DNA of 64,000 nt from the NCBI GenBank assembly GCA_013398615.1, contig VZSR01000514.1, positions 1,086,165-1,150,164 on the forward strand, read 5' to 3'. Below are positions 13,001 through 24,600 of this stretch, in pieces (the first letter of the stretch is position 1; every line of letters begins with the position of its first letter). The notes under the pieces are model-generated. The model was not told the DNA's origin. It was given only the letters and a program-made list of their open reading frames with translations, and searched no databases. The translations under genes were made by a program, and so were the position numbers. The DNA comes from Brachypodius melanocephalos. Taxonomy: Eukaryota > Chordata > Aves > Passeriformes > Pycnonotidae.

Positions 13001-16000
13001 GAGGTTTTAAGTAAATCCCACTTGAGCAGCCCTTGCCGTGGCCAGAGGGAACAGAGTGACTGGTGGAAGTGAAGAGCTCCTGTCTGGGCTAGGGAAGTAG
13101 CTGATGGATGGTTATCCCAGCCGATGCAGGCTGATTCTCTGCCCTCTCCTCTCACCCCATGGCCAAGGGCAGTATTACACTCTGAGACCGAGTCCTGGCC
13201 CGAGATTCACAGTATGTATGTGAAATCACCTTTATTATTTTCCTACTGGAAACCCACTTTTTGTCAGCCCGTAGGGAAAACTGCTACTGGTATGCTGAGA
13301 ATTTAGAGCTGAGCTACTCAGTAGTGACTTGGCAACCCATCCTGCTACTTGTGCCTCTGGCTGGCAGTCAGCACAGCTCTGTTGCTCAGAAGCAGCGTGG
13401 CTGACTTCCAAGGGTTGGAGAGGCTCCGAGGCTTCCTTTCTCTCCCGTAGTGATGTGCGCTCTCTCTGTGGATTCCATGCTGTTGTTGCTATCTTGGAAT
13501 TAGCTGCTGAGTGGTGCCTTGCCCTGGCTGAGACCCAGGAGAAATGATCTAAGATATCCTGGAGCCTGTACTAAGTGTGCTAGTGCTGGTGTCTGTCCCT
13601 GCTCTCTACTGACAGCAACGTCATTCTTGTCCTCAGTGAGGTGGCTTTCAGTTTTAATTCTAAAAGCCCTTAACTGTCAGACACAGGCCATGGAGTTGCT
13701 GTTGGGTCCTCTGACACCAGTCTGTGAGAGAGCAAGTGTCAGCTGCTCATGGAAGACCCTCCTGAGAGCAGTACAAAAAAGCCGAAAGTCAGCTAGGGCA
13801 TAGTAAAGCCCCAGTGCTGCATTATAACCTTGTGGCACCTACGCAGGGAGTTCCCACATACACAGGCAAGGAACTTCCCACATACACACCACTATCAATA
13901 GGATTGGGACTATGTAAGTCTGTCTGTGACAGTATGTGTTTGGATTTACGATCAAATACTCCATTCCTGTCGTAGCTCCATGCATATCCATGTGTAGCTG
14001 ATGGGAATCTCATTCATCTTTTGCTACATAGGTCTCCCTGCTAAAGCACCACTGTTCTGTGAATCCCTCTGTGTGCATTTAGGCCAACATCTCTCTGTAT
14101 TAGAGCTGTCATTGCTTGCTGTTTCTATGGCTTATCTCCCCTCTTCCCAGCCTTCTGATTTTGAGCCCCCAGGTACGCTGATGTGCAGAGCTCCAGCAGT
14201 CCTTTGCCGGGAGACTCGAGGGTGCCGCGTTGCGAAGCTCCCGGCAGCCGTAGTTCTGTGCCGACAGCACCACCTACAGCCACTTCTATCACCTTCCCTT
14301 GTGATCCCAAGGCTCGTTCCGTGCACTCACCTCCCAATACTACAGCCTCATCTTGGCTTATCTGAGGCTGTAGATGCTTTGGGACACAATGTGTGTTTCA
14401 TTACATGTGGGATGCCATGTATTAACACACTACAAGATGTAGCTTTAAAATCTTCCTCCAATCTCAAATCTGTCTTGGCAGAACACCATGGTGTTTCTTT
14501 CCCAGATTCAGTCTGTCTTTTTTGCTTGCTACCTCCAGATCGTATCACTGACATTGTGACTATAGGACATATTTATGCAGGGAGATCTGTCTGGGTGCCC
14601 ACAACCTTGCTCTCCATGTTGAATCCTGCAGCATTCTGAGATGCAGTGACTAAATCAGAGGGAGAAAATGGAATGTTCTAGCTTCAAGAGATCTGCAAGG
14701 CTCTTTATTTTTCTAAGAAAGTGACATCTGACAGGGCAAGAACAGGGCAAGCAACACCCTACTGGAGCCAAAATGAATTTACAATGGCCAGTGCAGAGCT
14801 TGAGGGGCCCTGTTTGTAAACATGTCTGAGGCAGCGGGGAACTGGAAATCAGGCAGCAGGAGACACGTGTTGCAAGGTGAGGTGATGCCTCAGCCCTTGC
14901 ACACTAGGGACAGAAGAGGGGACAGCCCCCTGTGCAATCACTGCCCTGCCCTCTGTGCCAGCCCACCCCAAGCGACTGTCAGCACTGGCAGTGCTGTCCT
15001 TACTGACTTCTTGTTGGTGGTCCGGATGACACAGCAGCGCTGCTCCTCCTCCACGGAGACACTGTAGACATCTTTGGGGTATGGAAGGTTACGGATCCGC
15101 CACTGGAAGCTGCTCAAGGTATCCTTCCTCATGAAGATAGGCTACAGCAAACAAGTACCTTTAGCAAGGCCCCTCCAGCTGTCTCCTCTCTTCCCTGTCT
15201 CCTTCCTGTACTACCTTGTAAGACTTCACATGGGAGTAGCTGTTCCTTCACACTGGAGCATTAGGGAGTAACTCAAGAAGCTGCCCGAGCACCACTTTCC
15301 TACAGCTAGGGCTGCTCTGTCTTTGCCCAGGGCACTGCTTGCAGGAGGCTGAAAGTGTTCAGTGAGGAAGCCTCGCAGTACAGGGTTACAGGCAACTTTT
15401 CCTTACAGGCAACCAAATACTGAGCTCTGCCTACTCTAGGAACCTGCTAGATTCAGTCCTAGCTCTGCCCCAGTTTGCAGTGCCGAGCTGTGCTTGTGTT
15501 TCAGGTCTGTGGAAAAGCTGGTGAGAGACTAAGACAGCTGCACCTTCAGCTAGAGGGGTGTGAAGATGAAACAAGCTGTGCCCTATTAGGGAGCAGCCTG
15601 CTATTCACTGCCTGTGCCTTTCATTTCTATCACCTTTGTTTTCTATCCCCTGACTTGTCCTGGCACAGGCCCTCCTGTCACCCTGCTCTTTCAAGACAGG
15701 ATAGTAGTTGGCCAACACAGCAGTACAGTTTCTTTACTTAAGAAAACTACAATCTCTTGAAGACTCCTAAAGAACTTAAGCTGTGCCTTCTTTCTACTCA
15801 GCCCTGCAGTTTTGGGGTGATTTGTAGCAGAGTGCTGGGTGCATTGAGGCTGTCTCTTGGTGATCTGTGCTCTACCAACTACTGCTGTAAGCACAAGACA
15901 AGGTAGATTAAGGTGCAGTGGTACCTGCAGACCCTTACATACATTTGAGCTGCTCTCTGTTATAAGCTCTGACTCCAGTGCTCCCAGGAGCGGCGAGGTC

Positions 16001-17154
16001 GGCTCTCCCACTTCCACCTGCCACTTGCCAGTGCCCCCGAGGGTGTTCTTCTCTCGCCATTTTCTACCTGGGGAAGAGAGAAGGGTTTTAATTCTTCTGC
16101 TCTGCAGGAACTCCAGAAACTGACTGCCAAAGCTGCCCAGCACACTAAGATGATATGAATATATGTATCTTAATTCCAGTAATTTTGACTTCAGTGTGAG
16201 TTGATCTGCTAGTTGGCCCATTCCTAAGTCAGAAATTCTGTGCTGAATGCCTCTCTTTTTTGCTACTTGGTGCTGAAGCCATGATGAGGTTGCACCAGGT
16301 GCTGTGCTGCAGCTGATGTGGTTTTGGACAAGAGCCATGAATGATACCTTGTTTGCGGTAGCAGAAGCCACCAAAAAGCATATTTCAGCCCTTCATGTGG
16401 TACAGATGTGGTGCCTGGCAACTATGATGGCAATCCCATCTAGTCCCTGCAAGTCTGTTGTGACAGATAGGATGTTTGGGGGAGATCCTGTTCTAAAGCA
16501 AGGTCTGCTATGCCATGAAAGTCAGAGAATCCTGGCTGCAAGATGAGTCCTACTTCTGTCCCTACAAAATTTCACTACAGACATGCCAATCTCCCAGAAT
16601 AGGCAGGGATGATTTGTCCCTGACCAGGTGGTCCCTCTCAGCACCCCAGCCCTGAGGGTACAGACACACTGCCTTGCAATTCTGCCCCGACCCAGCTGGG
16701 AGCCAGCTGAGAGCACCACTTACTTATTAACTGGCCAGTCTTAATGTCGTACTCTTCGGCCATCTCCTTGCCATCCTCGAACAAGTAGTGGATCTTCCGC
16801 TTCCCTAGAGGCAAGGCAGGTGGTGAGAGGAAACGGGATACACCTACCCCGAGGTGTAGGGCTCTATCCCAGTGTCTGGGGCCCTATCCCATTGTCCGGG
16901 ACCCCGTCCCACTGCCTGCGACCCCGTCCTACTGCCCGCGTTGATGGCCTTGTGTCCTTCCCTGGGGCCCTGCTCGGGGTGCGGGGCTGTGCCCAGGAGC
17001 GCTCCCCTCCGCGCCCGCTCGCTGCAGAACCACCCCACACTCCGCGGCGGGGGCAGGCGGGGGCTGTCCTGACCCTCGCCCCGCGGTTACCGTCCTGCAC
17101 CAGCGCCGTCTTGCCGGCCGCCCGCAGCCGCTCCAGCCAGCTCGGCACCGCCAT
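10050..17154 (-). CDS. DPCD: DPCD (deleted in primary ciliary dyskinesia homolog), complete
   Basis: Small ciliary protein linked in mammals to motile-cilium biogenesis and reported to bind the RUVBL1/2 (R2TP) chaperone ATPases. Six coding exons, in order of transcription: 17154-17091, 16804-16724, 16067-15943, 15141-15008, 11372-11270 and 10154-10050 (TAG at 10052-10050). They sum to 612 nt, or 203 residues, the same length as human DPCD. All junctions are GT-AG and in phase; the exon-4 donor is the less common GTCAGT. Recognisable stretches are KIHYLFEDGKEMAEEYD, FQWRIRNLPYPKDVYSVSV, RTTNKKYYKKFSIPDLDRY and the basic C-terminal helix QLQKELKKIKAAN, ending in DGDCKTQ exactly as in human. The start codon lies in the CpG island, where ATG is followed by AVPSWLERLRAAGKTAL. 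The gene is head-to-head with POLL. No defect is visible. Confidence 0.97.
12420..12990. promoter_or_regulatory. candidate conserved element in DPCD intron 4
   Basis: The intron between DPCD exons 4 and 5 (11373-15007) holds a stretch unlike its repeat-poor but featureless surroundings. It has several GATTA/TAAT-type words, GTTAAAC and GTTAACTT-like words, and a CAAAGG (TCF/LEF- or nuclear-receptor-like) motif near 12630. There is no open frame or repeat. Conservation is inferred, not tested. Confidence 0.3.
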
Positions 17155-17166
17155 GGCGGCCGCGCC

Positions 17167-17180
17167 GTCGCCGCGGCAAC
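17167..17180 (+). promoter_or_regulatory. RFX X-box, perfect consensus
   Basis: GTCGCC-GC-GGCAAC fits the RFX consensus GTNRCC(0-3 nt)RGYAAC at every position. It lies 13 nt upstream of the DPCD ATG. RFX factors drive genes for cilia, and DPCD is a cilium gene, so this is a functionally sensible site. It could equally act on POLL, the divergent partner. Confidence 0.8.
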
Positions 17181-17200
17181 GCGGAAACTTCCGCCCGCGC

Positions 17201-17216
17201 CCGGAAGCGCTTCCGG
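17201..17216. promoter_or_regulatory. palindromic double ETS site
   Basis: CCGGAAGCGCTTCCGG is a perfect 16-bp palindrome made of two inverted CCGGAAG ETS (GABP/ELK-type) sites. Such paired ETS sites are typical of TATA-less bidirectional housekeeping promoters. Confidence 0.8.
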
Positions 17217-17616
17217 CCCGGCCCAGCGGAGCGCGGCCCTGCTCGGGCGCCGCCGCGGCCCCGCTCTGCTCCGGGGCCCTTCCCCTCTCCGGCTGCGCCT
17301 CCCTCGGCTCCCGCCTTCCCTCGCCTCCCCCGGGCACAGCCGCGAGGTCTGGGGGGGTGGTTCATGCCCCCGAGGTTGTGGATGCTGCCAGCCCCACTTT
17401 GGTGGCCTTGAAACTTTCACGGCCTGAGGAGGCTTGCAAGGCAGGTTTGATGCCCGGCGCCCGGTGCGTTGTGGTTTATAGGAGTTAAAATACGGCCTGC
17501 AGAAACACACATCCGAGCGCTGGAACGTACTTGGGCACCCAGAACCTTGGCGGGCTTTTGGTGTGGGTTTTTTCTTTATCCAATAGAAAGGGTTACTCTT
17601 TCCAGAGGGTTGGGGT

Positions 17617-17698
17617 ATTTTTGGTTTTTTGTTTGGTTTTTTTTTTTTTTGTTTGTTTTTGTTTTTTGTTGTTGTTGTTGTTTGTTTGGATTTTTTTT
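17617..17698 (+). repeat. T-rich low-complexity tract
   Basis: About 80 nt of T runs interrupted by single or paired G, including a GTT trinucleotide series at about 17668-17680. It lies at the edge of the CpG island on the POLL side. Confidence 0.85.
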
Positions 17699-18689
17699 GG
17701 TCAGAACGACCTGGAAACTGAAACGTTTCAGCAAAGGTGAGTTTTAGAAATGTGGCAGGGTTTCTCTTCCCATGGAGTGAACTCTTCCTTGCAGAAGCAA
17801 GGGCTTGAGTCGAGCTCTGGGTCTTCAGAGGGTTATGTTGAGTGCTCAGATGAGAAGGTGACCATAGCAGGAAGCCGTGGCCAGATGGGACCATTTTCAG
17901 CTTTTCCAGGTTTGATAGGATAGGTTTGTGCTGGACTGTGTTTGAGAACTCTTCAGAGAAGCATAGAGTGCTGCACAGAGAGGAAACCAGGCTGGCGTTT
18001 ACTCAGTGCTGCAGCCTCATGGCAGGGGCTCTTGGGATATACAGTGATTCAGGGCTTGCTTGGACTACGGAAAACTCAGCTTCCTTGTATCCTGGTGGTT
18101 GAAGCTCCAAAGTTTGTATTTGCAAGGCTCATCATGGTAAAGTTACAGCTGTACCCAATTGAACTTGGCTTGTTAATATTTAGTAATTTGCTGTTTCCAG
18201 ATGAAGCCAACTTGGGAGTTTTCCTCCTGTGGCTGTGTGAAACACTTGGTGTCAATCAGTGTTTCATCTCATAGATGACTGGATTTCAGCTCCTGGAGGA
18301 GAAATATTTTCCTCTTGGGAACGTGCTTAAGAAATAGCTGGGAAATAAAGTTGCTTCTTTAGGCTGAGCATCTAGGAGCTCTAAAATGTTAAAGTAGTTG
18401 AATGCTTTCCATTTTAAGAACTCGGCTGCAGAGGTTTCTAAGACAATCAGACAGGGTTAACTTAAGTGACTTTCTGACTTTGGTTTTTCTGACCTTGTGG
18501 GCTGCAATTCTTCATTCCAGTTGCCTCCCTCAGGCTGAGCATTTTTGGAAGGTAGCAACAAAAAACTTCAGAACAACAAAGACAGTGAGCAACATGAGTG
18601 AGTCTTGAGTTGTGATTAAGTAAGATCTAAGCAATCTTACTGTTTCTTATTTGTATTTAGCAATTGCTGCTAACCTTCCCACCAGGCCT

Positions 18690-21600
18690 ATGGAGCCACG
18701 AGGGATTGTCAAAGCCTTTCCCAAGAGGAAGAAAGTGAGAGATGACTTGGGGAAAAACATCCCTCCGAAGATCCTGAAAGAGGAAGGAAGAGAGATACCT
18801 GAGGGTAAGTCTTGTGTTCTTGTGATGTGGGATATGATACTTATACCCAGCATGTTAACTGCAAGTGCTGTTCCCCAAAGGCTTTTTCTGCCCCTCAGTG
18901 TGTTTTCTGTAGAGGTGGCCAGCTTGGTTTGGTGTGTCCAGCTGGAGTCCCCCAAAGACTGTCTACCAGGGCTGGTGCCATCGAGTCCCATGTGAGAGAT
19001 GTAGCCCTGCTGGGCTGGGGGCACTTTCTTCTGTCACCGTGTGCCTGTCCCTGTGCTTTCCTCAGCAGAGTGGCTGAAACCAGTCATTGCCTACGTGTTG
19101 CCAGCCGGCATTGGCCAGGCCAGGGCCGAGATCTTCCACAGGGAGATTATCCAGAGTGGGGGTGTCGTACACAGCCAGCTCTCCCCGGAGGTGACACACG
19201 TCATTGTGGCTGAGGACATGGACTGTGACCGCGCCTTTCGGCTCCTCAGATTGACCAGGCTGCGCCCGGGGCTGCAGCTGGTCAAGGCATCCTGGCTTAG
19301 TGCTTGCATTAGAGACCAGAAGCTGCTGAGCACTGCTGGCTATGGTGTCTTTATCCCTCAGAGGTATGCAAATGCCACACTTTCATTCCTCCCTGCATTT
19401 CCTCTATCCTAAACTGGACAGCACTAAAATTTGACCTCTGGTCAAAATCTTGGACTGCAACGTCAGGGGCCAGAAGTACTACCAGAAGTCCTGTCACTTG
19501 CTATGGGTACTAGAGGTACCTCTTCCTGATCCATCAGTGATAACAAGATGTCTCTTAAAAATACTGAGGATGAAAGGTAGAGAGAAATTGGCAACTAGGT
19601 GCAAAAGGAAATTAAGAACGGAGCAGCAGGCACAGGTTAGGAACAAAATGTTCTGGAGAGAGAGTCTAAAAGTGAGGTAGGTAGGAGTGGAAATTGCAGT
19701 TCAGCAGGGCAGATGTTAATTGAGGAGTTGAGCTAAAACTGGAGTAATTCATCTGTGATCTGAGAGAGTACTATTCATATGGGTTGTTTGGTCCATCCCA
19801 AAACATGCAGAAGAATTTCTTGGTCAAACTTCTGGGGACCGAGAAGTCCTCATTCTCCTGTACTGAGACATCCAATTCATGGCAGATGCTTGGAGGAGGA
19901 AGAAATCCAGAAAGAACAGCAGCAGATCCCAGACGGAGAAAAAATCCAGCCCCCAGCAGAGGAGGGAGCAGTGAAACCGAGTACTGAATCCCAGGTGGAG
20001 GATTCCTCACAGCGAGGCTTGGGCACCCTTGGACAGCAGCAGGTGGCTGAGGTGAGGCTTTCCTGCACAGATCCATTCCCTTGTGAACACATCCTGCATG
20101 CTGCTTTTCCTGGCTAAGAGCATCCCTGCAGGGATACAATGTGAGATTTTCTCAGAAAAGGGAAGGTATTTGGATGTTTCAGTGAGCCAGACTCAGGCTG
20201 TGGAAATGGTTACTGCTTCTCTTTGTCCTTTTTAGGTGTTAAGAATAGAAACAATGCCCCTAAATTGCTGTTCCCATCAGAATATTTCCAGCTGAAGCAG
20301 TCCTGGTGCTCTGATCAGGCCATAGCTCACTATGGTGATATTCACTTATGTTCTCTGGAGGAATATTCCATGTCTGAGAATACCTTTTTGTTCAGGAAAC
20401 TGTCTCTGATACTTCACCCCATGTTCCTGCCTGAGCCATATGGACCAGTTCTCCACTCTTTGGCAAACACCCTGTTCAGACACATGTTTGTACAGTGGAT
20501 CAAGTTGCTACCAGAAGGATAGTGGAGGTGTTCTTAAAATATCTGTGTTGAGTCATTAGTGGCTTCTGCTGTGAGTCAGCTTCTTTGGCCTGCTGTTAGC
20601 TTTCCTTCCTTTCTCTGTATTTTTGCTCAAATTTGCTTAATTCTTGGGCATTGGTGTTGTTCAAATCTAGCTGTAGCAAAGTTACCTCAAACATCCCCAG
20701 CAGCTGCCTTGTATTGCTGACATCTGTTTTGCAACACAGTCCAAAATTTAGTTTCCCAAACCCTGCAATTGCTCCCTACCGTGGCAGCTCACTGAGGGCA
20801 CAAAAGCCATATTTGTAGACATTTCAGTAAAATCCCTTGTCCCAAGCTTAGGTCTGTGTGACTTGGGGAGGAGTGGGATATGCTTTAAAGACAATACCAA
20901 CCACTTGAGACCCAGCTAAAACAATAAAGCTGAAACTTAGTTTAGAAGTGCTTTTAAGCACAGAGTCTTTTCTAGCTTGGGTGGATTTTTTTTCTCTAGG
21001 AGGTGGTGGGTGTGCCAGTGTTTCATATTAAACAGAGACTAATCTGGGAGTTCTGCCTTTGGATGTAAACTCCTGTGAGGAAATCCTGTTACCAGTCAGA
21101 CTAGCAACCACTTTTTTACTGGCATCCAGATGCAGTAGTAGTTCTCTGCAAGGCAGCCTCTGTAAGCAGTGCCAGTTACTCTCTGTGAACTCAGAGCTGT
21201 CAGCCCAGGCTGCCTGCCTCCCTCTCAGGTAGCCTATTGATGCTAGTTTTGTACATGTGGTTGTAAAGAGTCCTTCAGCTTTGCTGACAAAGCATAGAGA
21301 GTCTGGGGTTTAAGGGCTGTTTCACCTCTGTGCCACTGCTGGCCAAGAGGATGGGAATACCTTCCAGCTCCAGCTGCAGAGTTCTCTGCATTGTAATCGG
21401 ATAACGTGCTCCTTTATATGCTTTTAAGGGGCTTACTGACTTATCTGAGCCCTCTGAGGCTTTGCTGCCCTTAGAGAGAACAGCATCTCAAGGGAGTTAC
21501 ATTTCAAGACAAATTAAACTGATTAAGTCTATCAAATATTCAGTCTGACCCAGTTTTCAGAGTTATAAAACAAGACTGCAAAATACATCCCATCTATGTG

Positions 21601-24600
21601 TCTCCAGACCTCCTTCCTCCTCAGCCAGCAGAACCAGAGGTTGTAAGGACGTGGCTCTGACTTAGACTGACACTCTGCAGAAACTCATAACAGAACATGG
21701 TGTGCTGCATGTAGTTGCTGGACTGATCCCAAACAACACTGCATCACTCAGAGTTACTCCCACCACACAGAAGCTCTTGGATCTTCATAGACTCCTGTGT
21801 TTATGCATCAGGGGAGATGGGGACCCCAGTGGGCAAAGCAGTCTACAAAGCTTCTGTGCGGCTTTCTACTTCTATCCCCTTTTGTTCATTACCTGAAGCC
21901 AAGGCTCATTGTTTCTTAAGTCTACACAGAGGCATCCTAATGCTGAGGGTATCAGCAAATGCATACATTGGTTCTTTCTTCTGTCACTGAGGAATGTGGA
22001 GGCCTTTGTGTCATTCCTTCCTCCCCCTTTTCTCTTGGAGATAGCCATGGGGAAAATGAGAAGGTTTTAATTTACTACTCTGTTAAGATTTTGTGTCTGT
22101 AAACTGAAAACAAAGTTCAGTGCCTATCTGCTGTCATCTGCATCATGGTGTAGAAGTTGCTGAGTCTGAATGTGAGAGATGTGCCTATGCTGCCACCAGA
22201 CGAGCTAAAGATTTCCTACTGGGAGTAGGGAGTCAGGATCTCTGCCAGCTAGGGATTTTGGCATTGTCATACCTTGCTGCTGGCAGCAATTGCTCATTTA
22301 CTCAGTGTCATACCTCAGTTAGGGGCTTGGCTGTAGGAGGGGGCTGTGTGCTTGAATCACAGGTAGGCAGCAGTGTAGTCTCCTGTGCAGTGTGAGATGT
22401 GCATGTGTAGCTTGAGGTGTGAGGAACTGTGGTGTGCATATAACCATTTCTAGAGGTGGCAGTTGGAGCGTGGTGTGCCCAGGAGGGAGGGTGGTTAGTG
22501 CTCTGGCTTCCTAATCTCAGAAGCAGGCTGTGCCAAGGGGACATACGAGACATGCACTTATTCTCACACAGCTGCTTTCTGATATCTTTCCCTAAAGAAA
22601 TACTCTGAGGATGAAGACAGTGAAGGAGAAGATGCTGGTGTCACCCAGGGAGACCTGGAAGCATTGATTTCTGGCTGCTACCCTGTGAAATCATCAGAGA
22701 AGATCAGTGACAGCTCTTACACAGTGGCCCAGCCTCCCAGCAAGTGGGTTTGTGCCCAGTCTTCCAACACCAAGAAGGAAAATCACAACCAATGCATCAC
22801 AGAGAAGCTGGAAGTGTTGGCAAAGGCTTACTCTGTCCAGGGGGACAAGTGGAGAGCTCTGGGCTACTCCAAAGCAATCAATGCACTCAAGAGCTACCAC
22901 AAACCAGTCACCTCCTACCAGGTAAAACACCTCCCCAGGGGGGTGGAGCAGGGACATAGGTATTAGATGGGAGTTGTATAGCAAGTGCAAGATGAGGTTT
23001 ATTGACCACACACTGTGTTTGCAGAACAAGAAAAAATGAAATCTGAGCCTTTTAGGACCAGATCTGAACACTCACAAGATAAATGCCTTCCTTAGACACA
23101 ATGCAGGGACATTTTTACCTTCCTCTTCATCCACAGCCACTGGCCACCAATGGCAATAACATGTAAAATTAACTGGATATGAGTCTTAGGGGCTGTGGCA
23201 GTCGAACAGTTCAGTTCATGTTTTAGTTCCATTCTTCAGGCTTCTCCTTTTCCACTTGAATTGATCAGCCAAGGTAATCCTGGGCTAGAGAGGAGACCAT
23301 CGGGCAGAACTAGTCCTGCCACTTGCCTTTTGCTCATCAAATGACTAACCAGGCTCTGAGTCAGGAGCAGCTCCCCAGCTTGTTGATGATCTTTGCTTTT
23401 CCAGTAGCAGCTCTGGTTTCTTTCTAGGAAGCCTGTAAAATCCCTGGGATTGGGAAGCGGATGGCAGAGAAGATCCTGGAGATCCTGGAGAGTGGGCACC
23501 TGCGCAAGCTGGATCACATCAGTGAGAGTGTGCCTGTGCTGGAGTTATTTTCCAGCATCTGGGGAGCAGGGGTCAAGACAGCTCAGACGTGGTACCAGCA
23601 GGTAAGTTCAATGCCTTACACAAGAGGCTCTCAGGTTATGGTTTGAGGACTGCTGCTGAGTGTAGGAGAATTACTTTCACAAATAGTCTTTAATTGCCAA
23701 TAGCTACAGATAAGATTTAAATCTGTTTTTTTTGGGGAGGAGCTATAAGGTTGGATCCCATTGTGTCTCAGCACCCAGCTGAGACTTTAATTGTGATGAG
23801 CCGGGTAAAGGACAAAGATGTGAAGAGGAGGACTGGGAGACACACTGCCTCTGCTCTAGCATCACTCCTTGGAGCTCATGTCACACTCGTCATGGCAGTG
23901 ATATTGCTATGAGTCATGCTTGAATCAGGGCATCTTGTCCATGAAAGCTCCTGATGTGATTGCTGGCTGTTGGCCTGTAGCTGTCAGAGCAGCCATCCAT
24001 CTTGTCTGGAAGTTATAAAAATGAGGTTGAAATAATTGTGCCTAAAGGAGCGGCCCAGCCCACTGGGTGGGTTCCTTCTTTAAAAGCAGTTTGTCTCCTG
24101 AGCACAAGCAAATGAAGCCTGGTTCCTGTAATATTTGGCTTGTGACTGGATTCTTGACTGTTTTAAAAACACGTTTTTGTTCATGTGGTTGGCTTTCCCT
24201 CATTGGGATGTTGTGGGTGTTGTTCCTTTACCTGCATTATGTGTTTTCCTTCAGAGTGTAGGGACACTATGCCTTAAGAGCAGTAGCCTTCTGTCAGAGG
24301 AGGGGTGGAGATTAGGGGTGTGCATTGATAGTGGGATTGCCTAAATCCCTTCTTTTAGGAAGCAGGCCCTGAAATGTTCTCTACATGTGATCTCAGAAAC
24401 TGTGAGTTGGCCTGAACTTGAGACAGGCTAAATACAATCTCCACAAATCCTGATGGAAAGTATGTGAAGGGCACAGTCTTGGTAGATGCCTGAATATGCA
24501 TGTGGTCTGCACTAGGGTTTCCGGACACTGGATGACATCCGTGCCAAGGCCACTCTGACCAGCCAGCAGGCCGTGGGACTGAAGCACTACACGGATTTCC

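Larger units (their letters stand above)
16860..17480. promoter_or_regulatory. CpG-island bidirectional promoter between DPCD (-) and POLL (+)
   Basis: Strongly CpG-rich block spanning DPCD exon 1 and reaching toward POLL, with no TATA box. The two genes diverge from it, as they do in mammals. The core around 17150-17220 combines a YY1-like GCCATGGCGGC that overlaps the DPCD start codon, an X-box (17167-17180) and paired ETS sites (17201-17216). The untranslated first exon of POLL must start near here. A good donor (AAAG followed by GTGAGT) sits at about 17737, but I cannot prove it is used. Confidence 0.85.

Noticed and set aside
14001..14639. 212-codon plus-strand frame in DPCD intron 4
   Set aside because: Antisense to an intron, no homology, no splice support.
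16929..17894. 321-codon minus-strand frame across the CpG island
   Set aside because: It is a shadow of DPCD exon 1 and GC-rich promoter sequence in another frame; its translation is Arg/Pro/Gly/Lys-rich and shows no domain.
20223..20522. 99-codon frame preceded by a good acceptor-like TTTTTAG in POLL intron 4
   Set aside because: Not similar to any part of Pol lambda; the reconstructed exons join in phase without it, and the flanking exons already match the human protein.
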